64,000 nucleotides of DNA. Origin: Pseudomonas sp. JAI120. Lineage in GTDB: Bacteria; Pseudomonadota; Gammaproteobacteria; Pseudomonadales; Pseudomonadaceae. The notes under the pieces were generated by a model. It searched no databases and was not told the DNA's origin. It worked only from the letters and a program-made list of their open reading frames with translations. The stretch covers positions 248,001-312,000 of the forward strand of contig NZ_JACHCZ010000003.1 in assembly GCF_014207255.1 (NCBI RefSeq). The letters are read 5' to 3'. The translations under genes and the position numbers were made by a program. Below, piece after piece: positions 42,041 through 50,891 of the stretch (its first letter is position 1; every line of letters begins with the position of its first letter).

Positions 42041-43201
42041 ATGTCTGGGCCCTCCCTCTCCCGCTTTATCCTCATCACCTGCATTTCACTGATCAGCTTC
42101 TTCCCGATCAATATCCTGCTGCCCTCCTTCCCCGCGCTGGCAACCCGCTTCGAAACGCCCAGCGCAGACATCGCGCTGTCCATCAGCCTGTTCACCCTGG
42201 TCTTTTCCATCTCCCAACTGGTCGCCGGCCCGCTTTCGGATAAATGGGGGCGCAAGGAAGTGCTGCTCGGCTGCATCACGCTGTCGATCCTCGGGGCGAT
42301 AGGCTGCGCAATGGCCCCGGATTACCTGACCTTCCTGCTGTTTCGCACGGTCCAGGCCATGGGCTGCGGCTTCTTCGTATTGGGCCATGCACTGGTGGAA
42401 GACCTGTTCGACGAACAGGACCGAGCCCGGGTGCGCCTCTATTACATGACCCTGAGCGGCTCGTTTGTCGCGCTGTCGCCGCTGATCGGCTCCTGGCTGC
42501 AAACCACCTTCGACTGGCAAGGAAGCTTCTATGGGTTTGCGCTCATGGCATTGGGCATGTTGATCCATGCGTTTTGCATCCTGCCTTCCAAGGCTGCCAG
42601 CCCGCACCACGCGCCAGTCTCGATCCTGGGCACGCTCAGAGCGGTCGCCGCCAATCGCGACTTCCTGCGCTACTGGTGGATCGCCGCCTTGGTGTTTGCC
42701 TGCTACTTCGCCTTGATCAGCGTGACGCCGCTGATTTTCATGGATGCGCTGAAGCTGTCCGAATACCAATATGCGTGGGTGCTGACGGTGTACGGCGTGG
42801 CCTATCTGCTCGGCGGCGTTGCTGCCTCGTACCTGCAAAAACGCATGGCGCTGTCCCGGCAAATCAACATCGGCCTCGGACTATTGCTCGTCGCGGGTGT
42901 GCTGTTGACGCTGATCATTATTTTTGAAGCCATCACCACCTTGACTCTGCTGATCCCGATGCTGATCAGCGCCCTGGCCGTGACGCTGGTTCGTCCGGCG
43001 GCGATTTCGGCGGCGATGCTGTTGTTCTCGAGCAGCGCGGGCACTGCCGCATCGGCCGGGAACAGCATCATGTTCCTCACGGCCGCCATCAGCAGTGCGG
43101 CCTTGGCACAAACCGGAACGCATCTGCTGCTGACCATTGCGGTGAGCTTCATTGTGTTCAGCCTTTGGGGCTGGTTGACGAATTTACGGGTCGGACGCTA
43201 A
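42041..43201 (+). CDS. MFS transporter, Bcr/CflA-like drug efflux type
   Basis: A 386-residue membrane transporter with about 12 hydrophobic helices. The MFS loop signature is GPLSDKWGRKEVLL between helices 2 and 3, and the first helix carries FFPINILLPSFPAL, a pattern common to Bcr/CflA exporters. Helix 4-5 shows FFVLGHALVEDLFDEQDRAR. Substrate unknown. It is a single gene with no adjacent regulator. Confidence 0.85.
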   Translation: MSGPSLSRFILITCISLISFFPINILLPSFPALATRFETPSADIALSISLFTLVFSISQLVAGPLSDKWGRKEVLLGCITLSILGAIGCAMAPDYLTFLLFRTVQAMGCGFFVLGHALVEDLFDEQDRARVRLYYMTLSGSFVALSPLIGSWLQTTFDWQGSFYGFALMALGMLIHAFCILPSKAASPHHAPVSILGTLRAVAANRDFLRYWWIAALVFACYFALISVTPLIFMDALKLSEYQYAWVLTVYGVAYLLGGVAASYLQKRMALSRQINIGLGLLLVAGVLLTLIIIFEAITTLTLLIPMLISALAVTLVRPAAISAAMLLFSSSAGTAASAGNSIMFLTAAISSAALAQTGTHLLLTIAVSFIVFSLWGWLTNLRVGR

Positions 43202-43416
43202 CGCTTTCCCCCTCGCTCCTACAGGAAGACGGTGTAGAATCGGCCCTATTCATCGCCAGTCATCCCCCGGCGGGTTTATGAGCTCAAGGCCAATGCGCAC
43301 GGCGATCCCGTCACGTTTGCGGCAACTTCCGGACACCAGTGCCATTTTTCGGGTGTTCCAGACGTCAATAGAAGCTCACTCCCCTTTGATACCGATTAGC
43401 CGCCCGGAGTGCTCCA
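43202..43416. other. 215-bp leader region before ilvD
   Basis: A partial REP-like CTCGCTCCTACAGG lies at 43212-43225 and a TAGAAT that could be a -10 at 43235-43240, giving a leader of roughly 170 bases. Within it an open frame of 48 codons starts at ATG 43278 and stops at 43424, overlapping the ilvD start. Its codons (ATA twice, AGG, TCA) are unlike the neighbours, so coding is doubtful. Confidence 0.4.
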
Positions 43417-45258
43417 ATGCCTGATTACCGCTCGAAAACATCCACCCACGGCCGCAACATGGCCGGCGCCCGCGCACTGTGGCGTGCCACGGGGATGAAA
43501 GATGACGACTTCAAGAAGCCGATCATCGCCATTGCCAACTCGTTCACCCAGTTCGTACCGGGCCACGTGCACCTCAAGGACCTGGGCCAACTGGTCGCCC
43601 GCGAGATCGAACGCGCTGGCGGTGTAGCCAAGGAATTCAACACCATCGCCGTGGACGACGGCATCGCCATGGGCCATGACGGCATGCTGTATTCCCTGCC
43701 GAGCCGCGAGATCATCGCTGACTCCGTGGAGTACATGGTCAACGCCCACTGCGCCGACGCCATCGTCTGCATCTCCAACTGCGACAAGATCACCCCCGGC
43801 ATGCTGATGGCCGCCCTGCGCCTGAACGTCCCGGTGATCTTCGTCTCCGGCGGCCCGATGGAAGCCGGCAAGACCAAGCTCGCCTCCCATGGCCTGGACC
43901 TGGTCGACGCCATGGTCATCGCCGCCGATTCCAGCGCTTCTGACGAGAAGGTTGCGGAATACGAGCGCAGCGCCTGCCCGACCTGCGGTTCGTGCTCCGG
44001 TATGTTCACCGCCAACTCGATGAACTGCCTGGTGGAAGCCCTCGGCCTGGCGTTGCCGGGCAACGGTTCGACCCTGGCCACCCACAGCGACCGCGAGCAG
44101 CTGTTCCTGCAGGCCGGCCGCACCATCGTCGAGTTGTGCAAGCGCTACTACGGCGAGAACGATGAGTCGGTGTTGCCGCGCAATATCGCCAACTTCAAGG
44201 CGTTCGAAAACGCCATGACCCTGGACATCGCCATGGGCGGGTCCACCAACACCATCCTGCACTTGCTGGCCGCGGCCCAGGAAGCCGAGATCAATTTCGA
44301 CCTGCGCGACATCGACCGTCTGTCCCGCCATGTGCCGCAACTGTGCAAGGTCGCGCCGAACATCCAGAAGTACCACATGGAAGACGTGCACCGCGCCGGC
44401 GGGATCTTCTCGATCCTCGGCTCCCTGGCCCGTGGCGGCCTGCTGCACACCGACCTGCCGACCGTGCACAGCAAATCCCTGGCCGAAGGCATCGCCAAGT
44501 GGGACATCACCCAGACTGACGACGAAGCCGTGCACACCTTCTTCAAGGCAGGCCCGGCTGGCATCCCGACGCAAACTGCGTTCAGCCAGTCGACCCGTTG
44601 GGACACCCTCGACGCCGACCGTGAAAACGGCTGCATCCGCAGTGTCGAACACGCCTACTCCAAAGAAGGCGGCCTGGCCGTGCTGTACGGCAACATTGCC
44701 CTCGACGGCTGCGTGGTGAAAACCGCCGGCGTGGATGAATCCATCCACGTCTTCGAAGGCCGCGCCAAGATCTACGAAAGCCAGGACAGCTCGGTACGCG
44801 GCATCCTCGCCGACGAAGTGAAAGAAGGCGACATCGTGATCATCCGCTACGAAGGCCCTAAAGGCGGCCCGGGTATGCAAGAGATGCTCTACCCGACGTC
44901 GTACCTGAAATCCAAAGGCCTGGGCAAAGCCTGCGCCCTGCTCACCGACGGCCGTTTCTCCGGCGGCACCTCGGGCCTGTCCATCGGCCACGCTTCACCT
45001 GAAGCCGCCGCCGGCGGTGCGATTGGCCTGGTGCAGGACGGCGACAAAGTCCTGATCGACATTCCGAACCGCTCGATCAACCTGTTGATCAGCGATGAAG
45101 AACTGGCAGCGCGCCGGGTCGAGCAGGACAAGAAAGGTTGGAAGCCGGTGGAGAAGCGTCCGCGCAAAGTCACGACCGCGTTGAAGGCCTATGCCTTGCT
45201 GGCGACCAGTGCCGACAAGGGTGCGGTACGTAACAAGGCCATGCTGGATGGGCTGTAA
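43417..45258 (+). CDS. ilvD: Dihydroxy-acid dehydratase
   Basis: A 613-residue Fe-S dehydratase for valine, isoleucine and pantothenate precursor synthesis. Cluster and substrate motifs include ISNCDKITPGMLMAALRL (cluster Cys), ACPTCGSCSGMFTANSMNCL, the DGRFSGGTSGLSIGHASPEA signature and the N-terminal RSKTSTHGRNMAGARAL. Length is typical of the long (E. coli-like) form. A strong bidirectional terminator follows. Confidence 0.97.
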   Translation: MPDYRSKTSTHGRNMAGARALWRATGMKDDDFKKPIIAIANSFTQFVPGHVHLKDLGQLVAREIERAGGVAKEFNTIAVDDGIAMGHDGMLYSLPSREIIADSVEYMVNAHCADAIVCISNCDKITPGMLMAALRLNVPVIFVSGGPMEAGKTKLASHGLDLVDAMVIAADSSASDEKVAEYERSACPTCGSCSGMFTANSMNCLVEALGLALPGNGSTLATHSDREQLFLQAGRTIVELCKRYYGENDESVLPRNIANFKAFENAMTLDIAMGGSTNTILHLLAAAQEAEINFDLRDIDRLSRHVPQLCKVAPNIQKYHMEDVHRAGGIFSILGSLARGGLLHTDLPTVHSKSLAEGIAKWDITQTDDEAVHTFFKAGPAGIPTQTAFSQSTRWDTLDADRENGCIRSVEHAYSKEGGLAVLYGNIALDGCVVKTAGVDESIHVFEGRAKIYESQDSSVRGILADEVKEGDIVIIRYEGPKGGPGMQEMLYPTSYLKSKGLGKACALLTDGRFSGGTSGLSIGHASPEAAAGGAIGLVQDGDKVLIDIPNRSINLLISDEELAARRVEQDKKGWKPVEKRPRKVTTALKAYALLATSADKGAVRNKAMLDGL

Positions 45259-45276
45259 GGGCTAACCGCCACACAT

Positions 45277-45308
45277 GAAAATGCCCCGCCAAATGCGGGG
45301 CATTTTTA
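45277..45308. terminator. Bidirectional intrinsic terminator between ilvD and the siderophore receptor
   Basis: ATGCCCCGC-CAAAT-GCGGGGCAT forms a 9-bp stem. It has TTTTAT on the right and AAAA on the left, so it can end both the rightward ilvD and the leftward receptor transcript. Confidence 0.9.
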
Positions 45309-45321
45309 TATCCGGATGTAA

Positions 45322-47769
45322 TCAGAACTGCGGTGTGTAGGTCATGGTGAACATCACATTACGCGGATCGCCGTAGTAGTTGCTGCCCCAGTTCGCGTTG
45401 TAGGCAGGGATGTAGTACTTCTTGTCGAACAGGTTGTACAGGTTCGCCGCGACGGTGAACTCCTGGTTGATCTTGTAGGCCACCCGCGAATCCCACAGTG
45501 CATTGCCCGGCACGCTGAAGGTGCGGTCGTAGGCCACGGTACTGCTTTGCGCGGTCACCCCGGCGCCGACGCTGACTTTGTTCCAGTCACCCGGCAACTG
45601 GTAATCGCCCCAGACCTTGAGCAAGTGCTTGGGTGTCCAAGTGCTGAATATCTTGCCTTCGTAGGTGTCGTCCTTGAGAAATTTGGTGGTGTTGTAGGTG
45701 TAGCTGGAGACCAGTTGCAAACCCGGCAGCACTTCGCCGCCCAAGGTGGCTTCCAGGCCTTGACTGCGGACCTTGCCCGAGGCGACCGAGCAGTACCAGC
45801 CATCGCAGTTCATTGGCCCTTGAAGGTCTTGGACGCCGCGATTTTCCTGGTCATAACGGAAGATCGCAAACGAGGTATTGAGACGACCATCCGCCAACTC
45901 ACCCTTGAGACCCAACTCGTAGTTCTTGCCCTCGATAGGCTTGAGCAAGGAGCCGGAAGTTGTCCGGTTGGTTTGTGGTTCGAACGCATCGGCGTAACTG
46001 GCATAGGCAGACCATTGGTCATTGAGGGCATATACCAGGCCCGCATACGGCGTGACCTTGCCACTAGTCTGAGTGGCGCTTCCAGACGGGCTGCCGTACG
46101 CCCCCCTGGAACCACTTTGGTCGATGTAGGAATAGTCATACCAACTGGTACGCGCACCAACGATCAAGGTCAGCGGATCGAGCACTTTCACGCGCCAGGT
46201 GCCGTAGATGCCCTTCTGACGAATGTCGTACCAGCTCCTCGACGCATTTCCTGCCTGAAACAGCTGGTACTTATCGCGCTGCGGACGGTTGTGGTCGATG
46301 TTGAAAATATCCGCGCCAGCCGTTGCCGCCCGCGACCACTGGTCGGTGGTGGTGAGTTTGGAATAGTTGGCGCCCAACACCATCTCCTGTTGGAAACCCA
46401 GGCCTTCAAACTCGCCGTTGACATACACATCCGCACCGCGACTTTTGGTATTGAAGTCAGTAACCCAGTCCACATAGCGCACGTTACCGGAGTCGCCGGG
46501 GTTGGGGATGGCGTCCCATGTCGCTTGGTATGTCGCGTCGTTATGTTCGTCCATCGCCACGAGGGCGGCTTTCACTTTCCAGTCGTCGTTGAAGCGATGC
46601 TCGATGTCGGCAAACACCTGGGTTTGGTTGTTGACGGCGCGGTTCCAGCTGGCACCGACGAAGGTCGAGCGTGACAGCCCAATATCGTTGCCGTTGGCGT
46701 AACGGGGCAGCGACATGAAGTTGGGGCGCGAATGGCCTTTCTGGTTGCTGATGCCCACGCCCACGGTGGTATCAGGCGTGAAGTCGTAGTCCATCGCCGC
46801 GTAGACCGTCTGATTCCAGCCGCCGACATAATCGACAAAGGAGTCGGTGGTGTCGTAATCCGCCACAAACCGGCCGCGCAACGTGCCTTCAGCGTTCAGC
46901 GGGCCGCCGGCATCGACCTGGGTGCCGTAGTGATCCCAGGAGCCGGCCTTGGCGGTGATGGTCACCGTTGGCGCCTGCTGGCCGCGTTTGCGCACCAGGT
47001 TCATGGTGCCGCCGGGGCTGTTCGCGCCTTGCAGCAAAGCGGCCGGGCCGCGCAGGGTTTCGACGCGGTCGTAGATCGCCATGTTTTCGGTGAGATAGCT
47101 GCCCAGCGCGTAGGTATTACGCGGAATGCCTACGCCGTCGTATTGCAGGGTGCCGATCTCGAAGCCACGGGAGAAGATGAACATGCCGGGGCCGGGGGAT
47201 TTGGTCGCGGTCAGGCCGGGCGTGCGCTTAACCACTTCGGAGAGCTTGGTGGTGTTCTGGTCGTCCATCTGCTTGCGGGTCATGACGCTGACCGATTGCG
47301 GGATGTCCTTGAGCTTTTGCTCGCCCTTGCCCAGGGTCACCGCGCCGGTGGTGTAGGAGCCGCTGCCTTCGGTGGTGGCGCCCAGGTGTTCGGCGCTGAT
47401 GGTGGTGGCGCCGACTTCGATGGCGGAGCCTGTGTCCATGTGCTTTTCCAGGGTCACGGTGTCCGCGTTGATAAACGCCGCACTCAGCCCGGTGCCGCCG
47501 AGCAGTTGCCCCAAGGCTTCGCGCTGGCCGAGGTTGCCTTTGACACCCGGCGATAGCACGCCCTGAGTCAACTCACCCGACACCAGCACCTGAACTCGCG
47601 TCACCGCCGAAAACGCCGCCAGCGCACCGTCCAGGCTTTGCCCCGCAATATCGAAGCGGTAGCTCTGGGCCTGGGTGGTTTCGGCGGCCTGCAAATACAG
47701 CGGCGCAGTGCCAAAGGCCATGGAAATGGCCAGTGCCAACAAGGACCGTGCGGCGAATCGGTGTGCCAT
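45322..47769 (-). CDS. TonB-dependent ferric-siderophore receptor with signalling (STN) domain
   Basis: An 815-residue outer-membrane receptor. Signal peptide to about residue 33 (LLALAISMAFGTAPLYLQAA). An STN signalling domain covers roughly 40-115 (YRFDIAGQSLDGALAAFSAV to INADTVTLEK). The plug has KDIPQSVSVMTRKQMDD and ETLRGPAALLQGANSPGGT, and a 22-strand barrel ends ...FTMTYTPQF with terminal Phe. The overall look is FhuE/FpvA-like, hinting at a hydroxamate-type xenosiderophore, but the ligand cannot be read. ATG 47769 with GGGGAG upstream preferred over 47790. Last gene of a sigma-FecR-receptor set. Confidence 0.93.
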   Translation of the reverse strand: MAHRFAARSLLALAISMAFGTAPLYLQAAETTQAQSYRFDIAGQSLDGALAAFSAVTRVQVLVSGELTQGVLSPGVKGNLGQREALGQLLGGTGLSAAFINADTVTLEKHMDTGSAIEVGATTISAEHLGATTEGSGSYTTGAVTLGKGEQKLKDIPQSVSVMTRKQMDDQNTTKLSEVVKRTPGLTATKSPGPGMFIFSRGFEIGTLQYDGVGIPRNTYALGSYLTENMAIYDRVETLRGPAALLQGANSPGGTMNLVRKRGQQAPTVTITAKAGSWDHYGTQVDAGGPLNAEGTLRGRFVADYDTTDSFVDYVGGWNQTVYAAMDYDFTPDTTVGVGISNQKGHSRPNFMSLPRYANGNDIGLSRSTFVGASWNRAVNNQTQVFADIEHRFNDDWKVKAALVAMDEHNDATYQATWDAIPNPGDSGNVRYVDWVTDFNTKSRGADVYVNGEFEGLGFQQEMVLGANYSKLTTTDQWSRAATAGADIFNIDHNRPQRDKYQLFQAGNASRSWYDIRQKGIYGTWRVKVLDPLTLIVGARTSWYDYSYIDQSGSRGAYGSPSGSATQTSGKVTPYAGLVYALNDQWSAYASYADAFEPQTNRTTSGSLLKPIEGKNYELGLKGELADGRLNTSFAIFRYDQENRGVQDLQGPMNCDGWYCSVASGKVRSQGLEATLGGEVLPGLQLVSSYTYNTTKFLKDDTYEGKIFSTWTPKHLLKVWGDYQLPGDWNKVSVGAGVTAQSSTVAYDRTFSVPGNALWDSRVAYKINQEFTVAANLYNLFDKKYYIPAYNANWGSNYYGDPRNVMFTMTYTPQF

Positions 47770-47849
47770 GGATGGTGCTCCCCGGTGCAAAAAGTCTGTG
47801 ATCGGCGCCGCACTACTTGAGAGTGCTTACTATTTACGCCTCAGTGATC

Positions 47850-47895
47850 AAGGACGAGTGCTTGGGGAGAAACCCTGAAATTTTTTTCAAAAAGT
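47850..47895 (-). promoter_or_regulatory. Candidate ECF-sigma promoter of the receptor gene
   Basis: Reading leftward, an A/T tract (TTTTTGAAAAAAATTTC) is followed by AGGGTTT and, downstream, CTCGTCC. This A-tract plus CGT-type -10 arrangement resembles promoters of FecI-like iron-starvation sigma factors in pseudomonads. It lies about 80-125 bases before the receptor ATG. Confidence 0.4.
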
Positions 47896-47900
47896 TGCGA

Positions 47901-48857
47901 TTACGATGCCTTACCTTCGCGCAACACCAGTAAATACGGGGTGTAGTGCTCGGCGTGCAGATTGAGGGTGTACTCCAGCGCTTTGATCACGGCGTCGGGT
48001 TTGTCGATTTCAAACACACCCGACACCACGCGGTTGCGCAGCGCATCACCTAGCACCAGGGTCTTGCCGGGCCAATAGCGATTCAACTCGCTGACCACTT
48101 CCGACAGCGGTTGCTGGCGAAACACCAGTTGCCGTTGGCGCCAGGCAAAGCCACTGGCCGGGTCGAAAGCATGGACCTCGGCCAGGCGTTGGCCTTGATA
48201 TTCAACGGCCCGACCTGGCTCCAGGTATACCGGCTCACCGCTGCCGGCACTGACCTGCACCATGCCCTGCGCCACCTGCACGCGTGTTTGCGCATCGCGC
48301 CGCGCAACGCTGAACTGCGTCCCGACCACCCTCACCCAGCCGTCGCCCGACTGCACCACGAACGGCCGTGCCGGATCCTTAGTGACGTCGAAAAAGCCTT
48401 CGCCACGCAGCAAACGGATTTGCCGTTCGCCCCCGCTCAAACGAATCTGCACCGCGCTGTCGGTGTTGAGTTGCAGATGCGAGCCGTCGGCCAGCTCGAT
48501 GCTGCGCGACTCGCCGGTGCCGGTGGCGTAGTCCGCGCGCAGGCGGTCGAGCCATGGCGTGTTCTGGACGGTAAGCCCCACGGCCAGCAACACCGCCGCA
48601 GCACACGCCCAACGCTGCCAGGCTCGCGCCGGTTTCTGCCAGGCGGCCTGTTCGGCGCGGCGAATCACCCGCGCCGGTTCGCGCAGGCCGCCGAGCATCG
48701 CCTGCACTTCCTGCCAGGCGTCATCCTGGGCCGGGCCTTGCCCCAGCCAGGCGGCAAAGGCGTCCATGTCGGCCGCCGTCACGTCCTCGGCCTGCAGGCG
48801 GAAATACCAGCCGGACGCTTCGTCGAACAACACGTCGGCAGTGGGGGTGGCGGTCAT
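47901..48857 (-). CDS. FecR-family anti-sigma / sigma regulator
   Basis: A 318-residue inner-membrane regulator. The cytoplasmic N-terminus (ASGWYFRLQAEDVTAADMDAF, DUF4880 type) binds the sigma factor. One membrane helix lies near residues 83-100 (WACAAAVLLAVGLTVQ), and then the periplasmic FecR domain (RSIELADGSHLQLNTDSAVQI to FFDVTKDPARPFVV) and a C-terminal STN-contacting domain. It overlaps the sigma gene by 4 bases. It would relay receptor occupancy to the ECF sigma. Confidence 0.93.
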   Translation of the reverse strand: MTATPTADVLFDEASGWYFRLQAEDVTAADMDAFAAWLGQGPAQDDAWQEVQAMLGGLREPARVIRRAEQAAWQKPARAWQRWACAAAVLLAVGLTVQNTPWLDRLRADYATGTGESRSIELADGSHLQLNTDSAVQIRLSGGERQIRLLRGEGFFDVTKDPARPFVVQSGDGWVRVVGTQFSVARRDAQTRVQVAQGMVQVSAGSGEPVYLEPGRAVEYQGQRLAEVHAFDPASGFAWRQRQLVFRQQPLSEVVSELNRYWPGKTLVLGDALRNRVVSGVFEIDKPDAVIKALEYTLNLHAEHYTPYLLVLREGKAS

Positions 48858-49387
48858 GACCGACGTCCTTGTTCATCGCAGGCAAGCCGCGTCTTGATGT
48901 AGGCGCGGCATTCGATCAAGGCGCGGCGCAGTTGGTATTCCACACTGCGGGCCGTGATCGACAGGCGTTCGCCAATCTCGCGGTAGGAAAGTTCGTCAAC
49001 ATGATAGAGCAGGAAGATCTGCCGAGTCGCTTCAGGCAACGCCAGGATCGCGTCCTGCATCAGTTGTTCCTGTTGGTAGGCGGCCAATTGCTCGTCGGCA
49101 CCTGGGTTGCTGCACGGCAGCTCTTCGCTGGGCTCGCCGGCGTCCAGGCGCTCACGACGGATGGCCTGGCGCTGATGATCGCGCACCAGGTTGCTGGCGA
49201 TGGTGAAGAGGAAGGCTGGGAGGTTATCGATCTTTTCGCCGCAATCCATGCGAGCCAGGCGCAGGAACGACTCCTGAGTCAGGTCGGCGGCCACCTGGGC
49301 GCTGCCGGTGCGGCGAGTGACGAAGGCTTCGAGGGCTTTCTTCTGCTCCGCGAACAGGCGCGCAATCTGCGAATTCCAGGAGGACAC
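48854..49387 (-). CDS. ECF sigma factor, FecI-type
   Basis: A 177-residue ECF sigma factor. Region 2 spans AADLTQESFLRLAR and NLPAFLFTIASNLVRDHQR; region 4 has LPEATRQIFLLYHVDELSYREIGERL, of which YREIGERLSITARSVEYQ is the helix-turn-helix. The frame starts with GTG at 49387, with AAGG upstream. A Fur-box-like sequence lies 55 bases before the start. It probably directs transcription of the receptor gene when the siderophore is bound. Confidence 0.93.
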   Translation of the reverse strand: MSSWNSQIARLFAEQKKALEAFVTRRTGSAQVAADLTQESFLRLARMDCGEKIDNLPAFLFTIASNLVRDHQRQAIRRERLDAGEPSEELPCSNPGADEQLAAYQQEQLMQDAILALPEATRQIFLLYHVDELSYREIGERLSITARSVEYQLRRALIECRAYIKTRLACDEQGRRS

Positions 49388-49441
49388 AGCACTACCTTGA
49401 GAAGAACGTCGGGTTCAAGAAGTGCGCACGCTAGCAGAGGA

Positions 49442-49456
49442 TGAGATTGACTCGCA
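49442..49456 (-). promoter_or_regulatory. Candidate Fur box upstream of the ECF sigma gene
   Basis: TGCGAGTCAATCTCA (minus strand) matches 10 of 15 positions of the core TGATAATCATTATCA, with symmetric outer TG/CA. It overlaps a plausible -35 (TTGCGA). Iron repression of this sigma factor would be expected. Confidence 0.5.
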
Positions 49457-49501
49457 ATTGATATCTATTTTTGCCTGGGTTTTATGGTGTTCTTGAAGCC
49501 G

Positions 49502-49582
49502 CCATCGGCGGCAAGCCCCCTCCCACATTTTGATGTGTGCACACCTTCGAATGGGGGAGCTGGCTTGCCTGCGATGCAGGCG
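49502..49582. repeat. REP remnants downstream of phosphorylcholine phosphatase gene
   Basis: A single REP arm (GCCATCGGCGGCAAGCCCCC onward, 49502-49530) is followed by a second, different short hairpin (GGGGGAGCTGGCTTGCCTGC then GATGCAGGC, 49553-49582). They sit in the gap between the sigma gene and the phosphatase gene. Confidence 0.6.
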
Positions 49583-49590
49583 ACTCGGTG

Positions 49591-50649
49591 TTACTGAATC
49601 TCGTCAGGCTTGACGATCACCCAGTTCTTGTCCGCCGTTACCGGCAACCCTTCCTTGGCTTGCGCCGCCGCATGCTTGGCCATCATGCCGTTGAGTTGGG
49701 CCATGTATTTGTCCTTGCGGTTGATCCACAGGTGGATGCCGCCCTTGGCCACGTCCACATCGTGGAACAGCATGTAACCGTCACTGGTCGGCGTATCGCC
49801 GCCGACGATCACCGGTTTTTTCCATTCGTCGATGTAGGTCAGGATTGCCGCGTGCTTGCCGGCCATCCAGGTCGCCGGGGTCCACAGGTAGGGGGTCAGC
49901 TCCAGGCCGAGGTTGGCTTTTTCGTCGTATTTGCCGGCGGCGATCTGTTTGCGTGCGGTGGTCAGTTCGCCGGTCTTGCGGTCCTTGAGCAAGGTCGTCA
50001 CGCCGATGACATTCTCGGGTTTGACGTTGTAGCCGTACTTCGGATCGGCGGCGACCATACGCACCAGCTCTTCCGATGCGGCGGTCATTACGTACACCTC
50101 GATGCCATTTTCCATCAGCTTGTTGTACAGCTCGGCCTGGCCGGTGAAGACCTTCGGCGGCTGTACCTCGGACTGCTTCACCACGTCGCCTTCGAAATAG
50201 CTGACCGGCACCGGTTTACCGGAGGCCATCAACTCATCCACCTGGACCTTGAGTTCCTTGAGGGTGAAGCCGGAAAACACCTGCGCAACCCACGGGTAGC
50301 AGACCATGTCGTCGACTTCGCAGAGGCGATAGTAGTAGCTGAACAGACTTTCCTTATGGTCGGCGGTGTCTTTGAACGGCATAAGCTTGAGCGACGGATC
50401 GAGGCTGTCGCGGGTGATCAGGCCCTTGTTTTCCATGTAGGGCAGCAGGGACTCTTCGAGGTCGTAGCGGTAGCTGGTGTTGTCCATGTCGAACACCGCG
50501 AAGTTACCCTTGTTGGCGTTGGCGGCGATCATCTCGTTCAGTTGTTTGGCGGCGGGTGCCGGCCAGTGTTTCAACTCTGTGGCGGCGAACGCCTGGCTGG
50601 CGAGTCCGAGGCAGAATGCGGCGGCTAGTAATTTCGGCGCGAGCTTCAT
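49591..50649 (-). CDS. pchP: Phosphorylcholine phosphatase (PchP-like HAD phosphatase)
   Basis: A 352-residue periplasmic phosphatase with a signal peptide (LLAAAFCLGLASQAFA, cut near residue 22). HAD motif I is FAVFDMDNTSYRYDLEE; motif II lies in YVMTAASEELVR; motif III/IV in VIVGGDTPTSDGYML. The match to P. aeruginosa PchP, which hydrolyses phosphorylcholine to choline, is close in length and motif order. Regulation by choline or betaine is expected from that homologue, but I did not find a specific site. Divergent from the symporter gene. Confidence 0.9.
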   Translation of the reverse strand: MKLAPKLLAAAFCLGLASQAFAATELKHWPAPAAKQLNEMIAANANKGNFAVFDMDNTSYRYDLEESLLPYMENKGLITRDSLDPSLKLMPFKDTADHKESLFSYYYRLCEVDDMVCYPWVAQVFSGFTLKELKVQVDELMASGKPVPVSYFEGDVVKQSEVQPPKVFTGQAELYNKLMENGIEVYVMTAASEELVRMVAADPKYGYNVKPENVIGVTTLLKDRKTGELTTARKQIAAGKYDEKANLGLELTPYLWTPATWMAGKHAAILTYIDEWKKPVIVGGDTPTSDGYMLFHDVDVAKGGIHLWINRKDKYMAQLNGMMAKHAAAQAKEGLPVTADKNWVIVKPDEIQ

Positions 50650-50891
50650 AGGCGTTGTCTCCCTGAGTGAAAGACATGGACGCTAACAAATCACTGTGAC
50701 AGTTCCCAACACGAGCACGACGGTGTGCGTCCCAATTCCGTCACGGGCATACGTCAGAGCGTCAGCGCCTTATTCCGAAAACGACAGGCACCATTCCATA
50801 TCGGTATTAAATCAATATATTTCAAGCTGTTAGCATTTCCGGCTCGCAATCGCAGGCTCACGCGATTGGCTGCTTTCTCAACGGAGCTTCA
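50650..50891. other. Divergent intergenic region pchP / symporter
   Basis: 242 bp with promoters for both neighbours. The stretch 50800-50835 is AT-rich (GGTATTAAATCAATATATTTC) and likely part of the symporter promoter. I found no clear operator palindrome. Shine-Dalgarno-like GGGAGA precedes pchP and ACGGAG precedes the symporter. Confidence 0.4.

Noticed and set aside
43396..44991. 531-residue minus-strand open frame
   Set aside because: Antisense of ilvD, composition typical of a shadow frame in GC-rich coding DNA.
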